Below are positions 22,215 through 33,548 of a stretch of 64,000 bases of DNA, piece after piece. The notes under the pieces were generated by a model. The model was not told the DNA's origin. It made no database searches and saw nothing but the letters and a program-made list of their open reading frames with translations. This DNA is from Trema orientale (taxonomy: Eukaryota > Streptophyta > Magnoliopsida > Rosales > Cannabaceae). Where the stretch lies: assembly GCA_002914845.1 (NCBI GenBank), contig JXTC01000437.1:109558-173557 (forward strand), read 5' to 3'. A program made the translations under genes and the position numbers. Every line of letters begins with the position of its first letter. The first letter of the stretch is position 1.

Positions 22215-23381
22215 TGCAGTGCCATTAGTTTACAGAGTGAAGAAAGAATAGAGGGAGCAAAGCCACATAATAATGAAGCCTTAACATCCATTCCAATAAT
22301 TCATGACCAAGTGGAAGCGAAGGCTAAAGATGAGAAGAATCAAGAGCGGCCAACAAGAGAGGCTTGGGAGCCTAATTCTATCAGCTTTCCCGACAACCCT
22401 CTGATCATCAAACCTACTCTTCCATTCCCTCAAAGATTCTACAAGAAGAAGCTTGATGAGCAATTTGACAAGTTCTTAGAGATTTTTAAGAAGATCCATA
22501 TAAACATCCCATTTGCGGAGGCCTTGGAGAAGATGCCCAATTATATCAAGTTCATGAAAGAGCTAATGTCTAAGAAGAGGAAATTTGAGGAGTTCGAAAC
22601 TGTGAAGCTTAACGAAGAATATAGTGCAGTTATCCAAAAGAAGTTGCCTCAAGAGCTCAAAGACCCCGGGAGTTTCGTCATTCCTTGCACAATTGGAGGT
22701 ATTTCTTTTGATAAAGCATGATGTGATCTTGGAGCTAGCATAAATTTGATGCCTCTATCTATTTTACGAAAATTGGGACTTGGTGAGGTGAAGCCATCAT
22801 CAATCACTTTGCAATTAGGGGATAGATTGCTCACTTATCCTCATGGTGTTATTGAAGACGTGTTGGTGAAAGTTGGCAAGTTTATATTTCCAGCTGATTT
22901 TGTGGTGTTGGACATGGATGAAGACCAAGATGTGCCTTTGATTCTTGGGCGACCTTTCTTAGCTACAATTGGAGCTTTGATCGATGTATCTAAAGGGGAG
23001 TTAACTTTGAGGTTGAATGAAGATGAGATCAAGTTCAATATTTATCATACCAACAAGGTTTCCGAAGATACAAATTCATGTAGCCAGGTGGAGGAGATCG
23101 AAAGTTTGGATGATGATGTAAAAGTGGAGGAAAGGAATTGCAATAAGAAGAAGGTTATTAAACATGAGTTTTTGCCGAGGCAACAAGTTTTTCTCTTGAG
23201 ATCAAGGTTGAAGTTATTCAAGTCCAAGTGGTCGGGACCGTTCTTTGTGGTGAAAGTGTTTCCTTGTCAGACTGTGGACATCAAAGGGAAGGATAGGCAT
23301 ACTTTCCGGGTTTATAACCATAGATTGAAGCTCATTGATGATCAAGAAGACCGGGAGGAGGAAGAACTCTTTTTTTTTTGA
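22215..23381 (+). pseudogene. Athila-type protease fused to integrase C-terminal tail
   Basis: It stays in the gag frame. An open block 22215-22721 ends with TGA at 22719-22721, just before the protease active-site segment 'CDLGASINLMPLS'. After it 22722-23381 is open and covers the rest of the protease ('VPLILGRPFLATIGALID') and then, after a short Glu/Asp/Lys-rich joint (about 23060-23160), jumps to the integrase C-terminal tail ('FLPRQQVFLLRSRLKLF...KWSGPFFVV'). Everything normally between them (RT, RNase H, integrase zinc finger and core) is missing, and the joint keeps the frame. The two nonsense codons are the only breaks I see across 20898-23381. Confidence 0.85.
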
Positions 23382-25867
23382 AGAGCTATCCTAGAGCATA
23401 AGAGAATGTCGGGCCGAGAACGTTAAATTAAGCGCTATGTGGGAGGCAACCCACATCTTGTTTGCATTTTGCTAAGTTTTTCTTGTTGTTGATGTTAAAA
23501 AGACTAAGTTTGGGGGAGTTTCATAGTTTTTGCTTGGAAGAAATATGGAAGAAAGATGCTAAAAAGAGCTTTGGGCAGATTGTGGGTGCTGTAGTACTAA
23601 AAAAAAGGCACCACGGTGCCCAAAATGGACCCAAAGACCCATTCCAGGCAGAACTGTGGCGCTGCGATACCACTTACAGGGCACCGCGGCGCCCCCTAGC
23701 TGGAGTCAAAAAAAAAAGAAAAAAAATATTAAAAAAAAAAAGTAGCACCGCGGTGCTACATATATGGCACCGCGGTGCTAGGCTGATTGGTAAGAAAAAT
23801 AGGGTCCTTTTTACCTATTTTCAAGTATATACTCCCCATCTCTCAGTTTTTTCCAATATCTCTTTTACTCCACAACATATCCTCACATAAAATCTCTCCA
23901 TTATCCTTGTTTTTCAACACTCTTCACTATTATCAATCAAGGATGGGAATTTGAGAGAGACATTCAAGCCTCCAATTGTCTTTACGGGTTAAGAGTTCAA
24001 GCTTCATAATCAATCTCCAAGTAAGTCTTCCATAGTCTTCTTGGTGTGATATTTGTTCCTTTAGAGTTATTTTGATGCTTGAATGATAGTTGATAATGCT
24101 TGGATTTAGAGGCAAAATTTTGTGCTCATAAGGTGTTTGATAAAATGCCCAAGTGGCTTTGAAGAATTTTGAGGCTATTTTTACTTGTAACTGTGAGGTT
24201 GCTTCAACTTATGGGTGTAAAGAGAGGATCTCTACCAAGTTTTTGTGTTGTAGTTATGTTAAGGAAGAATTTTATGCTTATGATTGCATTGGGATGGCTT
24301 TGGTATTGGTGTTGTGCTGATTTTTATTGCTTATGGCTCCAAAGTGACAATAGAGCTCTTCTCATTCTTCTCCCACAACTTTTTCAACCCAACCATCTAG
24401 CTGCTTACCGTCCCGCATTTCATCGACGATTTTTAGTCAGGGAAATCCTCATACCCTTTCTTTGTTTTATTATTTCCCACATTGAGAACAATGTGCACTT
24501 TAAGTTTGGGGGAGGGAATGGTTGTTTATTTTTCTTTGTTTTTGTTTATTTTTCTAGTTCTTTCTTTTTTATTTCCTAGTTCAATAAAAATCAAGTGTTG
24601 GTTTGATTTGTTTATTGTTGGCCGATGATAAGAATATGATTGATTTAAATGTAGCTTTTGGACAATTTTGGATGTTGACTTAGTCTGTGTGCTTGACTTT
24701 GATGTTGGTTCTTGCTTTTCTTGAGATTCTTTGCACAATTTGAGCACTTAGCCATGCACATTTGATTTGTTTGATTTTTAGAGAAGGTTTATGTGAATTA
24801 AGTGTTATCTTAAGATTTCATTGAACTTTAGAACTTGTTTGAAAACCATTTGAGGCGAAATCCTAGGCTTCACATCACTGGAGAAATGATTTAGGCCATC
24901 CTTGGATTGGTTGAGCCTTTTAAGCCCACCTATAACATTTGAACAACTTTAGTTTACTCCGTTGAGCCTAATAACCTTTTCTTCTGCACCCACATCACTA
25001 ACCTAGCCTAAAAGAACTTTTAACTTTCCACCATGCACCTTAAGCACATGTATTATTAGTTATACATATTTGGTGTTTGTGACTCAAAGGGAGGAACGGT
25101 ATTATGAAGAACAAATTTTGTAAGAGCATACGATGAAAGAAAAGTGCTATACACTTGTGCAAATTTTTCCAAAAAAAAAAAAAAATTGAATGAAAAAAAA
25201 GAAAAAAGAAAAAAAAAGGAGAAAAAAAAATATGATGAAATAAGCATCAAAGTTTAAGGGTATCGTCACTTGAAAAAGGTTCAAGATTGTGGTCTGAATC
25301 AATAGAGTGGAAAATAAATTCAAGGGAATTGTAGAGTGTTCAAAAAATTAGAGGTTGTAAAGAAGAGAAAGATCCAAGAATAGAACATGTGTGCTTAGGG
25401 TGATCGAGCTACAAAATGTCTTTTCATCCTACCTTTACCTTAGCCTCACGTTACAACCCTTATTTAAGTCCTATTGATCTTTGGTGATATGATAGTCTAC
25501 ATTAGTAGAGAATAGTTGGAAAGACAAGCATATGGAGATCGAATATTCTTGATTAAGAAATCAAAACTTCATTCACTAGTTTGCATAAACTGATCTGGGA
25601 TGAAAATATTTAGATGTGTTTTGGCTATTTTCACACACACACGCAACGAATTAAAAGGGGGTGAGGCTAACATTGGAGTTGAAATTCTAGATGTTGTCAA
25701 TGTCCATTAATTCTTCTGGAGCTACAATTATGTGCAATCTTTGAGGCCGGTTAATGTTTGAATTGAATCAACACTTGAAGTTTTTATGTCTGTCTCTTGC
25801 CTTTTTTTGTCTTTTCTTTTCTTTTCTTTTTGGTTTTACTTTGCTCAAGGACTAGCAAATTATTAAG
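23382..25867 (+). other. Long non-coding 3' region of the Athila-type element
   Basis: About 2.5 kb with no domain. Begins with the Athila-like phrase GGGAGGCAACCCA (23440-23452). Three TTTGGGGGA polypurine-like motifs occur at about 23511, 24505 and 25868; only the last abuts an LTR. Five more GGCACCGCGGTGCC-like palindromes cluster at 23605-23790, and a poly-A/GA tract lies at 25170-25230. Confidence 0.7.
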
Positions 25868-25879
25868 TTTGGGGGAATT
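25868..25879 (+). other. Polypurine tract
   Basis: TTTGGGGGAATT directly precedes the 3' LTR start at 25880, the expected site for plus-strand priming. Confidence 0.8.
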
Positions 25880-27267
25880 TGATAAGTGAATTTTATTCAC
25901 TTACTTGGTTGTTATTAAGCTTGATTTTTGCTAAGTTTCCAAGATTTTTTATTAGTTTCATCTCTTATTTTCAGGTTTATTGGTTAATGGAAACTTGGAG
26001 TGCTCATGGAAGTGATAAAGAACCTTTTGAAAGCTTAAAAATAGAAGTTATGGTACCTAGGTGCCGCATGGAGGCGCTACGGTGCCCAAAAGGAGAGAAA
26101 CGAGTTGAAGAATGCGAATTAGGAAATTTTGGACAGATTTGAGGCGCCGCGATGCCACTCTTAGAGCACCGCGGTACCGTGTCAAAAACGGATTGGCACC
26201 GCGGTGCCAGTCAAGTGGCACCGTGGTGCCACTGTCTTGCAACATGAGATTTTCGAGCAAGTGCCGCGGTGCTTGTTTTGCGGCACCGCGGCGCCCTCTG
26301 CTTGCCAGATCAGCGTTTTTACACCTCTTTCTTACCTCTTTTGATGCCCTAGCCGCCAAGGGGATATATAGAACGATTTCCAAGAGGGAATAAGGGGACT
26401 TTTGAGCCTCCAAAGTGTAGCACTAGCAAGGAATTAAGGAAGGAAGAAGGAGAAAACTTCTTGGGGAGAAATTCATCAATCAAATAGAGTTTTTCTTCTC
26501 TTTCTCCTATGATGTCAATACTTTGTAGTTTGATTTTGTTTATTTCAAACATGAGCTAAATTTTTGTATCTAGAGGATTGATGAACCTTGCTTGAAACTA
26601 TGTCTTGCATTTCAATATGATTTTTATGATGTTTTTCCATGGTTTATTTGTATTAACTTGATGTTAATGCTTTCAATTGCTTGATCACCAATTGATTGTG
26701 TGGGTATTTGGAATTTGACACTTGAGAAAGAAAATTCTAATTGTGACCTTGGATAATACAACTTAGGATTTGTATAGTTTGAGAAAACATATTGATTTTT
26801 TGAGGCTTTTGCATTAAGAACCCTTGCACTTAATGAATTTCCATGTTCTTGATTTTTAATAGAGATATTGAAATTGAGAATTTAGGATTAGACTCCACTT
26901 GGCACTTGAGAGAGGAAGTAGGAGAAATTTAGGTTCTTAGCCTATAAATTAGGGAAAAACTAAGTAGAATTATATTGATAATTAGGAGACATAGTGGATA
27001 GCTTGGTAAGTCAATTCTCTAGGTTAGTTTGACATTGATTCCTTATTGGTTTGCATTTGTTGGTTACTTTTATTTTATTTTGCTTCTTTAGCTTTTGTTT
27101 ATTTACATTTTCTAGTTATTTGATTTGTCTAGATAAAATTGAGAGCGATTAATTACAATACTTAGTGAAATCAAATACAATCCCTGTGGTTCGACATTCC
27201 GGAATATACTTCCATTTTATTATTTGTTGGCACCGTATACTTGCAGTTATATACAATTGTGTGAACA
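25880..27267 (+). repeat. 3' LTR of the Athila-type element
   Basis: 1,388 bp, TGATAAGTG...GAACA, complete. Contains the palindrome cluster at about 26052-26296. Most differences from the 5' LTR in the part compared are C/T or G/A, often at CpG or former CpG sites, consistent with decay of methylated DNA. Confidence 0.93.
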
Positions 27268-28140
27268 GTTACCTCACCCATAAAATGCCGAACGATTGAG
27301 AAAGTATTATCAATAGCAAAAATTTAGCTAGGTGGGACAGATCTAACAGTGAGCAAAGAAATCGTGTGAAAATAGGTGCATAGCTAGCCTGAACCCGGAC
27401 TCGAAGAATCCAGGGTATAATGTGATGCACCCCTCAAGCAGTTGGCTTGGGACATCAGCTTTTGATGGTGATAATAGGTGAATATGATCGGGGATCAGGT
27501 AGCATATATAGACACTGAGAAGGAATTCATCAGTCATCCTGGATGGGAAATCATCTGGTTAGAAGCCTATAACCGACTGAGCCGAAGTTTCACCCTCCAC
27601 GACGAGATCACCCGCTTCTACATGGTTATTGGCCCTATCACAGCCTCTGCCACCCCTTCTACCGCCCCTCTTCTCTTACCTCCTCAGGCTATGGGCTCAA
27701 AATCTAGTGGAGCGAGATTTACAAATGATCTGCTAATAAGAATATAAAACACTGGACGTGGGAGCTCTAACATTTGGTTTTCACTTAAAGTTTCCTCTGA
27801 ATTTGACATAAGATAAGTATTCTAAAGAGCTTCTTTGTGTGTGCATAAATGGGGGAATTACATTCTGGAATTAATAAAGGTAAAACGAAGTTGCGTAGCA
27901 TGGTAGGCTCAAGTGGAGTATTTCCTTGGGACATGGCTTCAGGTTGATCAGGCATAACTCTATCACCAGCTTGGTCAGGGAGATCGTTAAACAGAGTTTT
28001 CTTGTGGTTGAAAGTTGATGAGCCAACAAGATTCGGGTTGTCAGGGCTAAAGTGGCTGGACATACTAGCGTAAGCAATCTTTCCCTCACTATTCAAACTA
28101 ATCAGGTCCACAATTGTAGGTCCGGGAGGCCCTTCAACTA
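27268..28140 (+). pseudogene. Integrase end and 3' remnant of the Tat/Ogre-like gypsy element
   Basis: The first 49 bases (27268-27316) hold the TSD and the final codons of the interrupted polyprotein, one nonsense included, ending in TAG. The rest is non-coding downstream sequence of the old element. An open frame at 27478-27747 has no recognised domain. The 3' LTR was not identified; the remnant seems cut off near 28140 by the next element. Confidence 0.6.
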
Positions 28141-28400
28141 GGGGTATTCAAAAAAACTGGTGCATCACAGAAACCGGCCGCACCGCACTGAAACTGGTGG
28201 TTTTTTTTTTATCTACGGTCAGTGATGGTCTGGAAAATCGCCAAATCGACTGCTGCGGTGCGGTCTATAGTTTTGGTTGAATTTAGTCGGTATCAAACCG
28301 AATCGACCGAGAATGTGTAATATGTATATTTTTGTTATAATTTGTATATAGTTGATTACAAGTAAAAATGGCCCAACTTAATATACATAAGCCTAAATAA
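28141..28400. mobile_element. hAT-like terminal fragment
   Basis: Begins TAGGGGTATTCAAAAAAACT, the look of an hAT non-autonomous terminus, followed by a GC-rich subterminal block (ACCGGCCGCACCGCAC, and a reverse relation at GCTGCGGTGCGGT near 28252). No opposite terminus was found, so it appears to be one end only. Confidence 0.45.
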
Positions 28401-29574
28401 ACACAACCCATTTTCTCTAGGGTTCCTCTTCACACTTCAGTCAATGTCATTCACTTACTCCAAGCCTCAATACTCAGAACAGAAACTGTGCTTGACCGAC
28501 CCTTTGTACAACCGGAGTGATTTCTTCTTAGGCACACCCACACCTTTACAATAGTCTTGAATCTGGCTCTATTACACCTAACCACGGATTGTTTAGAATC
28601 CAGTGTCAACCTCACCTATACCGGGTTGTTTATGACTCCGGTGCCAATCTCACCTCTTAATAATGATTTTATGAAAATACAAGTGAACACTCACTCAAAG
28701 AATCACCTCTCAAATAAATAATACAAGATAAACTTAGGTGATTTGAGAACAATGCATAAATGATGCTCTAGGAATGGCTCAAATAGATTTGAAAGTTGAA
28801 ATAGAGTAAAAAGGAGCTTTTGCACTTAGAAACTGATTGGGTATCAATATAGGTTCGTATTCTCTTCTTTTAAGTCATCAAACATGGCTCTATTTAAAGG
28901 CATCCTCAAAAACTAGCCGTTTTTGACCGTTGGAAAAATGCTGTCAAAATTTTGGTCAACCAGAAATAATTTTGGTCGACCAAAAAACTAGCCGTTGGAA
29001 TCTGACACTCCAGTTCAGCTTCAACGATCATTTTTGGTCACTGTTTTGATCGACCAAGCCTAGTCGACCAAAATGGGTCAGAAACCAGTAAATGGTTTCT
29101 TTGATCCAAACTTTGGTCGTTTTTAAAATTTTCTTTTTCTAAATATTTTTAACATTAAAAAAGAACTTTTTGAGGATATTTTTGGCTGGATTAAAAAAGA
29201 TATTTATTTTCAAACAATTAAGAAAAAAATAGATTTAAAGTTTAGCTAATTCTTTGAAGATTTGTTTGAAAATTCATTTGAAATATTTTTGAGCCATATT
29301 AAAGAGAATATTTTGTGTAATGCAATAAATCAAGTACAAGACTAGGAAATAAATTTTAACCTATTTAGACTTGGTCTTGAATCTTGATTCTTCACATTCG
29401 TCTTTAACCTTCGAGATTTTTCAATGATGCGCGATTCTTGAGGACTTCATTTCTTGAGTTTTATCAATTTCTTTTTCAACTTCATAACTACAAACTCAAG
29501 CCAGTTATTAGTGACTAAATCACATGTTTGTTATTATCAAAATAAGACAAGATTGGAAGCCACATAGGTCAACA
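28401..29574 (-). repeat. 3' LTR of a SIRE-like copia element (minus strand)
   Basis: On the minus strand it starts TGTTGACCTATGTGGC at 29574, directly after a polypurine tract (29575-29590, GGAGGAGAT-type). The inner boundary is therefore firm; the outer end near 28400 is approximate. The segment 28950-29120 carries repeated TTTTGGTCGACCA palindromic words. Confidence 0.65.
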
Positions 29575-30005
29575 ATCTCCTCCTTTTTGATGATGACAAA
29601 CATTGATTTTTTGAGATAAAAATAATGATTCAATATAATTAGCATATATGAACTTACCATTATTTTTAGAAATCTTTCTCAACATATACATGGAAATTTT
29701 AAAAAAAATTCTCCCCCTTTTTAACTCAATTTATGCATACATTAAGTAACAACAAAAAAAATCACGAATATTTCTCCCCCTTTGAAATCATCAAAAAGAA
29801 TTGAAAGCACCAAGAGAAACATGCCATACAGAAGCAAAGTGAAAATAATAGGTCACACAAGTTTCCATTGTCCATAATAAGAAGACACATAAAAAGGTTC
29901 AAAAACAACGGACTAACACATCATAAAAGACTAACACAACATAAAAGACTAACACATCAGAAAAGGACATGAAAAGCATAAGTAAATAAGCAAGAGAGAA
30001 AGATT
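29575..30005 (-). other. PPT and 3' untranslated region of the SIRE-like element
   Basis: The minus strand contains three purine tracts of the AAAAAGGxGGAGA type (near 29580, 29715 and 29777); the first adjoins the LTR. No coding sequence. Confidence 0.6.
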
Positions 30006-31189
30006 CTAGGAAGGAGGCGGATTTTGTCCTTGACGCATGTAGTTCCATACCTCTTGTTGGTGCTCATAGAGGCGATCAAAGTGTGCTTGTTGAGTGCTTT
30101 GAAGCTGATGGAAGAATGCTTGTTGAGAGTCTTGAAGAGCTTGAATTTGTCTTCCATGATCTTCCTTGAATGCATTAAAGTCCACAACAAGAGTGTCTAG
30201 GCGTGCATTCATAAGTTGAAATGCTTCTTCAAAGTTAAATGTGGGAGGAGTTGCATGAGTAGTAGATGGATCACCTTCCTCATTATCACCATGATCATGA
30301 GTCTCAATGAGTACACTAGGTTCACCGGGCTTTTCAGGCCCCTTGTATGACCAAGTACCGTTGGTCTCATTAAGGAACCAATGCATGCGCTCGACGGCTG
30401 TTCTATCATAAAGAGACATGGGTTTTTCCTTGACGGACTCATCATGAAGAGGAATTTCAAATGATCAAAGATTCGAGTGAGCACCATTCTATAAGGAAGA
30501 CAACCTGTTTTCTTAGAACCAGCATCCCTTATTTGGGTCATAAGGATATGTCCTAAATTTATAGCTTTCCCCATGTGTATAGAGTTAATCAAGAAAATAT
30601 CAAGAGGATGGACTATCTCTCTATGGCCAGTACGAGGAAGAATATTGTAGGTGATATAGTGGTGAAGGAGTCTACTATGAACATTCAAAAGATTAGTGGT
30701 ACAATTTGGATAATAATTGCCATCCCTGGTCAGATTCTTCAAAGTTGTAACCGCATCAAAATCTCCCATAAGATCAATTGGACACCCACCTTCATTGGGT
30801 ATTTCTAGAATAGCACAAAGATCACTCACATTCATATCAATAGCCTTCCCTTTAAGAGTACAAGTGATTCCATGAACTTCACTCTTTAGGTTCATAGCAG
30901 CACAAAAACCTTTCACTAGCCTAGGGTAAGTAAATTCATTAATGCTAGAAAAGGAAACCCAACCCATCCGATGAAATATATGTCTCCAACCTACCAGTTT
31001 TTCCATAGCTACCCAATCCACACTTCTTCCATTCACAATAGCCCTCTTAGTAAAATTATTTTGGAAATCCTCTATAATTCTAGGATTTGTGAAAAGAGGA
31101 GTGTCAAACCTTGATTTTGATTACCTTTCTTCTTCTTCATCAATGACATTCTTCCCTAACCTCTTGTTGGCACGAGCTTTGAGTGGCAT
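30006..31189 (-). pseudogene. Third ORF (env-position) of the SIRE-like copia element
   Basis: Lies between pol and the 3' LTR, where SIRE/Maximus copia elements carry an extra ORF often called env-like. It can be followed from an ATG at 31189 to a stop at 30006, about 390 codons, with a TAA at 31121-31123 and a frameshift near 30460 in an A/T run. The N-terminal two thirds ('FTYPRLVKGFCAAMN', 'GKAIDMNVSDLCAILEIPN', 'GKAINLGHILMTQI') resemble the 'putative plant transposon protein' domain of plant retroelements. The C-terminus is a Gln-rich likely coiled coil ('LQDSQQAFFHQLQSTQQAHF'). I see no convincing signal peptide or transmembrane anchor, so a membrane role is doubtful. Confidence 0.7.
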
Positions 31190-31398
31190 GATCACATTTT
31201 TTTTTAACAACAAAACAACAAAACAAAAAAAATCTCGCAAACGAGACAGGACAGAGTTTAAAGATAAATGACAAAAAGAGCAAGAGAAAGCATGACAATG
31301 TATAATCAGGAAATTTCATTAAAATCAAGCATGCCAAGTTCTCTTCTGATCATAGAAAAACGTTCTTCACTAAGAGGTTTTGTAAAAATGTCCGCAAA
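31190..31398 (-). other. Spacer between pol and the third ORF
   Basis: Short AT-rich spacer. The pol frame ends at its upstream side; no separate gene. Confidence 0.5.
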
Positions 31399-32821
31399 TT
31401 ATTTTTCAGTATAAACAAATTCAGGAGAAACATCACCCTTTTGCATATGATCACGAAGGAAATGGTGTCTAATATCAATGTGCTTAGCTCGTGAATGTAA
31501 AATAGAATTTTTAGATAGGTTGATAGCACTTGTATTATCACATTTAATAGGCACATGTGCATATTCCAAACCAAAGTCCAAAAGTGTTTGTTTCATCCAT
31601 AAAATCTGTGCACAACAACTAGCTGCGGAGATGTATTCCGCTTCAGTGGTGGAAAGAGCAACTGAATTTTGTTTCTTGCTAAACCAAGAGACTAGTGAGT
31701 ATCCCAAAAAGTGGCAAGTACCATTTGTGCTCTTTTGATCAGTTTTGCATCCAGCAAAATCCGCATTCGAATAACTTGTGATATCAAAGTATGTGCCTTT
31801 AGGATACCATAATCCTATATTCATCGTGCCATGCAAATATTTGAAAATAAGTTTAACCGCACTAAGATGGGATTCCTTAGGATTAGATTGATATCTAGTA
31901 CATAGACAAACACTAAACATGATATCCGGTCTATTAGCGGTAAGATAAAGTAAGGATCCGATCATACCTTGATATTTAGTAATATCTACCACTTTACAGC
32001 TTTCATCTTTGTCAGGCTTGATTGATGCGCTCATTGGTGTCTTGATTGATGCGCTCATTGGTGTCTTCATTGGTTTTGAATGTTCAAGTTCATACTTCTT
32101 GAGTAGCTCTTTGATGTATTTTGCTTGATTGATGAAGATTCCATCTTTAGATTGTTTTATTTGAAGCCCAAGGAAGAAGTTTAATTCTCCCATCATACTC
32201 ATCTCAAATTCACTATGCATACACTTAGAGAATTCTTCACAAAGCAAAATATTAGTAGCTCCAAATATAATATAATCAACATAGATTTGCACAATTATCA
32301 TGTCCACCCCTTTCTTCTTAATGAAAAGAGTAGTATCTGCTTTTCCCATTGAAAATTTGATTGAGATCAAAATTTTTTTTAATCTATCATACCAAGCTCT
32401 AGGAGTTTGTTTTAAAACATATAAAGCCTTTTTCAATTTGTAAACATGATCCGGATACTTATGATTTTGAAAACCAGGGGGTTGGGCTACATAAACTTCT
32501 TTTAAAATGTATCCATTTAAAAAGGCACTCTTAACATCCATTTGGTAAAGAATAAAATTCTTATGGCATGCAAATGCTAAGAGTATCCCAATGGATTCTA
32601 ATCTTGCTACAGGTGCAAAGGTTTCTTCATAATTGATATCTTCTTCTTGATTGAAACCTTGGGCCACTAATCTAGCCTTGTTTCGCACAATCACCCCATG
32701 CTCATCTAATTTATTTCTAAAGACCTATTTAGTTCTAATAACCGAATGATCACTAGGTCTTGGAACTAATTCCCATACATCACTTCTTTCAAATTGATTT
32801 AGCTCCTCTTGCATTGCTAAA
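31399..32821 (-). pseudogene. SIRE-like copia reverse transcriptase-RNase H
   Basis: A 431-codon open stretch (32694-31399) holds the copia RT: 'KARLVAQGFNQEE', first catalytic Asp in 'YQMDVKSAFLNG' (residue 53), then the Y-V-D-D box altered to Y-V-D-Y (138-141; codon TAT at 32272-32274). RNase H follows ('NADFAGCKTDQKST', 'ALSTTEAEYISAASC', 'HSRAKHIDIRHHFLRD'). An exact 24-bp tandem duplication at 32018-32065 repeats eight residues, TPMSASIK. Upstream the frame is broken by a TAG near 32725, then runs into the N gap. The altered catalytic Asp means this copy cannot reverse-transcribe. Confidence 0.9.
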
Positions 32822-33112
32822 NNNNNNNNNNNNNNNNNNNNNNNNNNNNNNNNNNNNNNNNNNNNNNNNNNNNNNNNNNNNNNNNNNNNNNNNNNNNNNN
32901 NNNNNNNNNNNNNNNNNNNNNNNNNNNNNNNNNNNNNNNNNNNNNNNNNNNNNNNNNNNNNNNNNNNNNNNNNNNNNNNNNNNNNNNNNNNNNNNNNNNN
33001 NNNNNNNNNNNNNNNNNNNNNNNNNNNNNNNNNNNNNNNNNNNNNNNNNNNNNNNNNNNNNNNNNNNNNNNNNNNNNNNNNNNNNNNNNNNNNNNNNNNN
33101 NNNNNNNNNNNN
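32822..33112. other. Assembly gap (291 N) within copia pol
   Basis: It falls between the integrase core and the RT of the SIRE-like element. The missing part should hold the rest of integrase, normally well over 291 bp, so the gap size is probably nominal or the element is deleted there. Confidence 0.9.
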
Positions 33113-33300
33113 TAGATGTGATGGTGTAGCCTTTTTCATTTTGCACTTTCTTACAAAAAATAGTAAGTACATTTAAAACATCGTGTTTATGAGCAATAAA
33201 TAAAACCCAAGTTAATCTTAAAAAATCATCAACTATTACAAAGTCATAATGTTTTCCACCAAGATCATACGGATTAGATTTTATCGTGTGGATTTTGAAT
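33113..33300 (-). pseudogene. Copia integrase core fragment
   Basis: The minus strand reads 'YDLGGKHYDFVIVDDFLRLTWVLFIAHKHD' in part, the rve core of copia integrase with the first catalytic Asp region. It belongs to the SIRE-like element and ends abruptly near 33300, where CACTA-like sequence begins. Confidence 0.8.
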
Positions 33301-33548
33301 ACTCCTGTATAAAAATAATTTTTCTGGTTACTAGGTCCTCGTTGGTCATATCGTACGACCGACGAGATATTGGTGTAATCTTTATTCGTTAGTTTCTTAC
33401 TGACGAGAAAATTTTAACTATTACGTCAGTTTAAAATCGATACGATAAGCATCACCTACCACGTCGGTTATAAATTGACGTGATAGACTTTCAGGTTAGT
33501 TTAAAATCGACGTGAAAAGTCTACTCAGAGTTAATTTTTTTTTTCAGT
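33301..33548. mobile_element. CACTA-type terminal fragment
   Basis: Read on the minus strand from 33548 it begins CACTGAAAAAAAAAA and continues with several subterminal repeats of the kind ACGTCGATTTTAAAC / TATAACCGACGTGG in alternating orientation, as in CACTA elements. The other terminus was not seen; the fragment abuts the truncated copia integrase. Confidence 0.6.

Larger units (their letters stand above)
19753..27267 (+). mobile_element. Athila-type Ty3/gypsy deletion derivative, TSD GTTAC
   Basis: A 7.5-kb element with two LTRs starting TGATAAGTG and ending GAACA, bounded by GTTAC at 19748-19752 and 27268-27272. Order: 5' LTR, PBS (20776-20792, matching tRNA-Asp with two differences), gag, protease, integrase C-terminal tail, ~2.5-kb non-coding 3' region, polypurine tract (25868-25879), 3' LTR. 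Reverse transcriptase, RNase H and integrase core are absent, so it would have moved only with proteins from a relative. About ten differences, nearly all transitions, are seen in the first ~200 bp of the two LTRs, so the insertion is not very recent but younger than its host element. Confidence 0.93.

Noticed and set aside
23462..23890. 142-codon open frame in the Athila 3' region.
   Set aside because: It runs through the palindrome cluster and poly-A tracts with no recognisable protein pattern.
27478..27747. 89-codon frame downstream of the gypsy integrase as an extra gene of the element.
   Set aside because: No domain recognised and the surrounding sequence is decayed; a chance frame is the simpler reading.
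30575..30808. Plus-strand 77-codon frame opposite the SIRE-like third ORF.
   Set aside because: Antisense shadow of the better-supported minus-strand reading.
32760..33176. Frames spanning the N-run.
   Set aside because: Their length comes from undetermined bases and carries no information.
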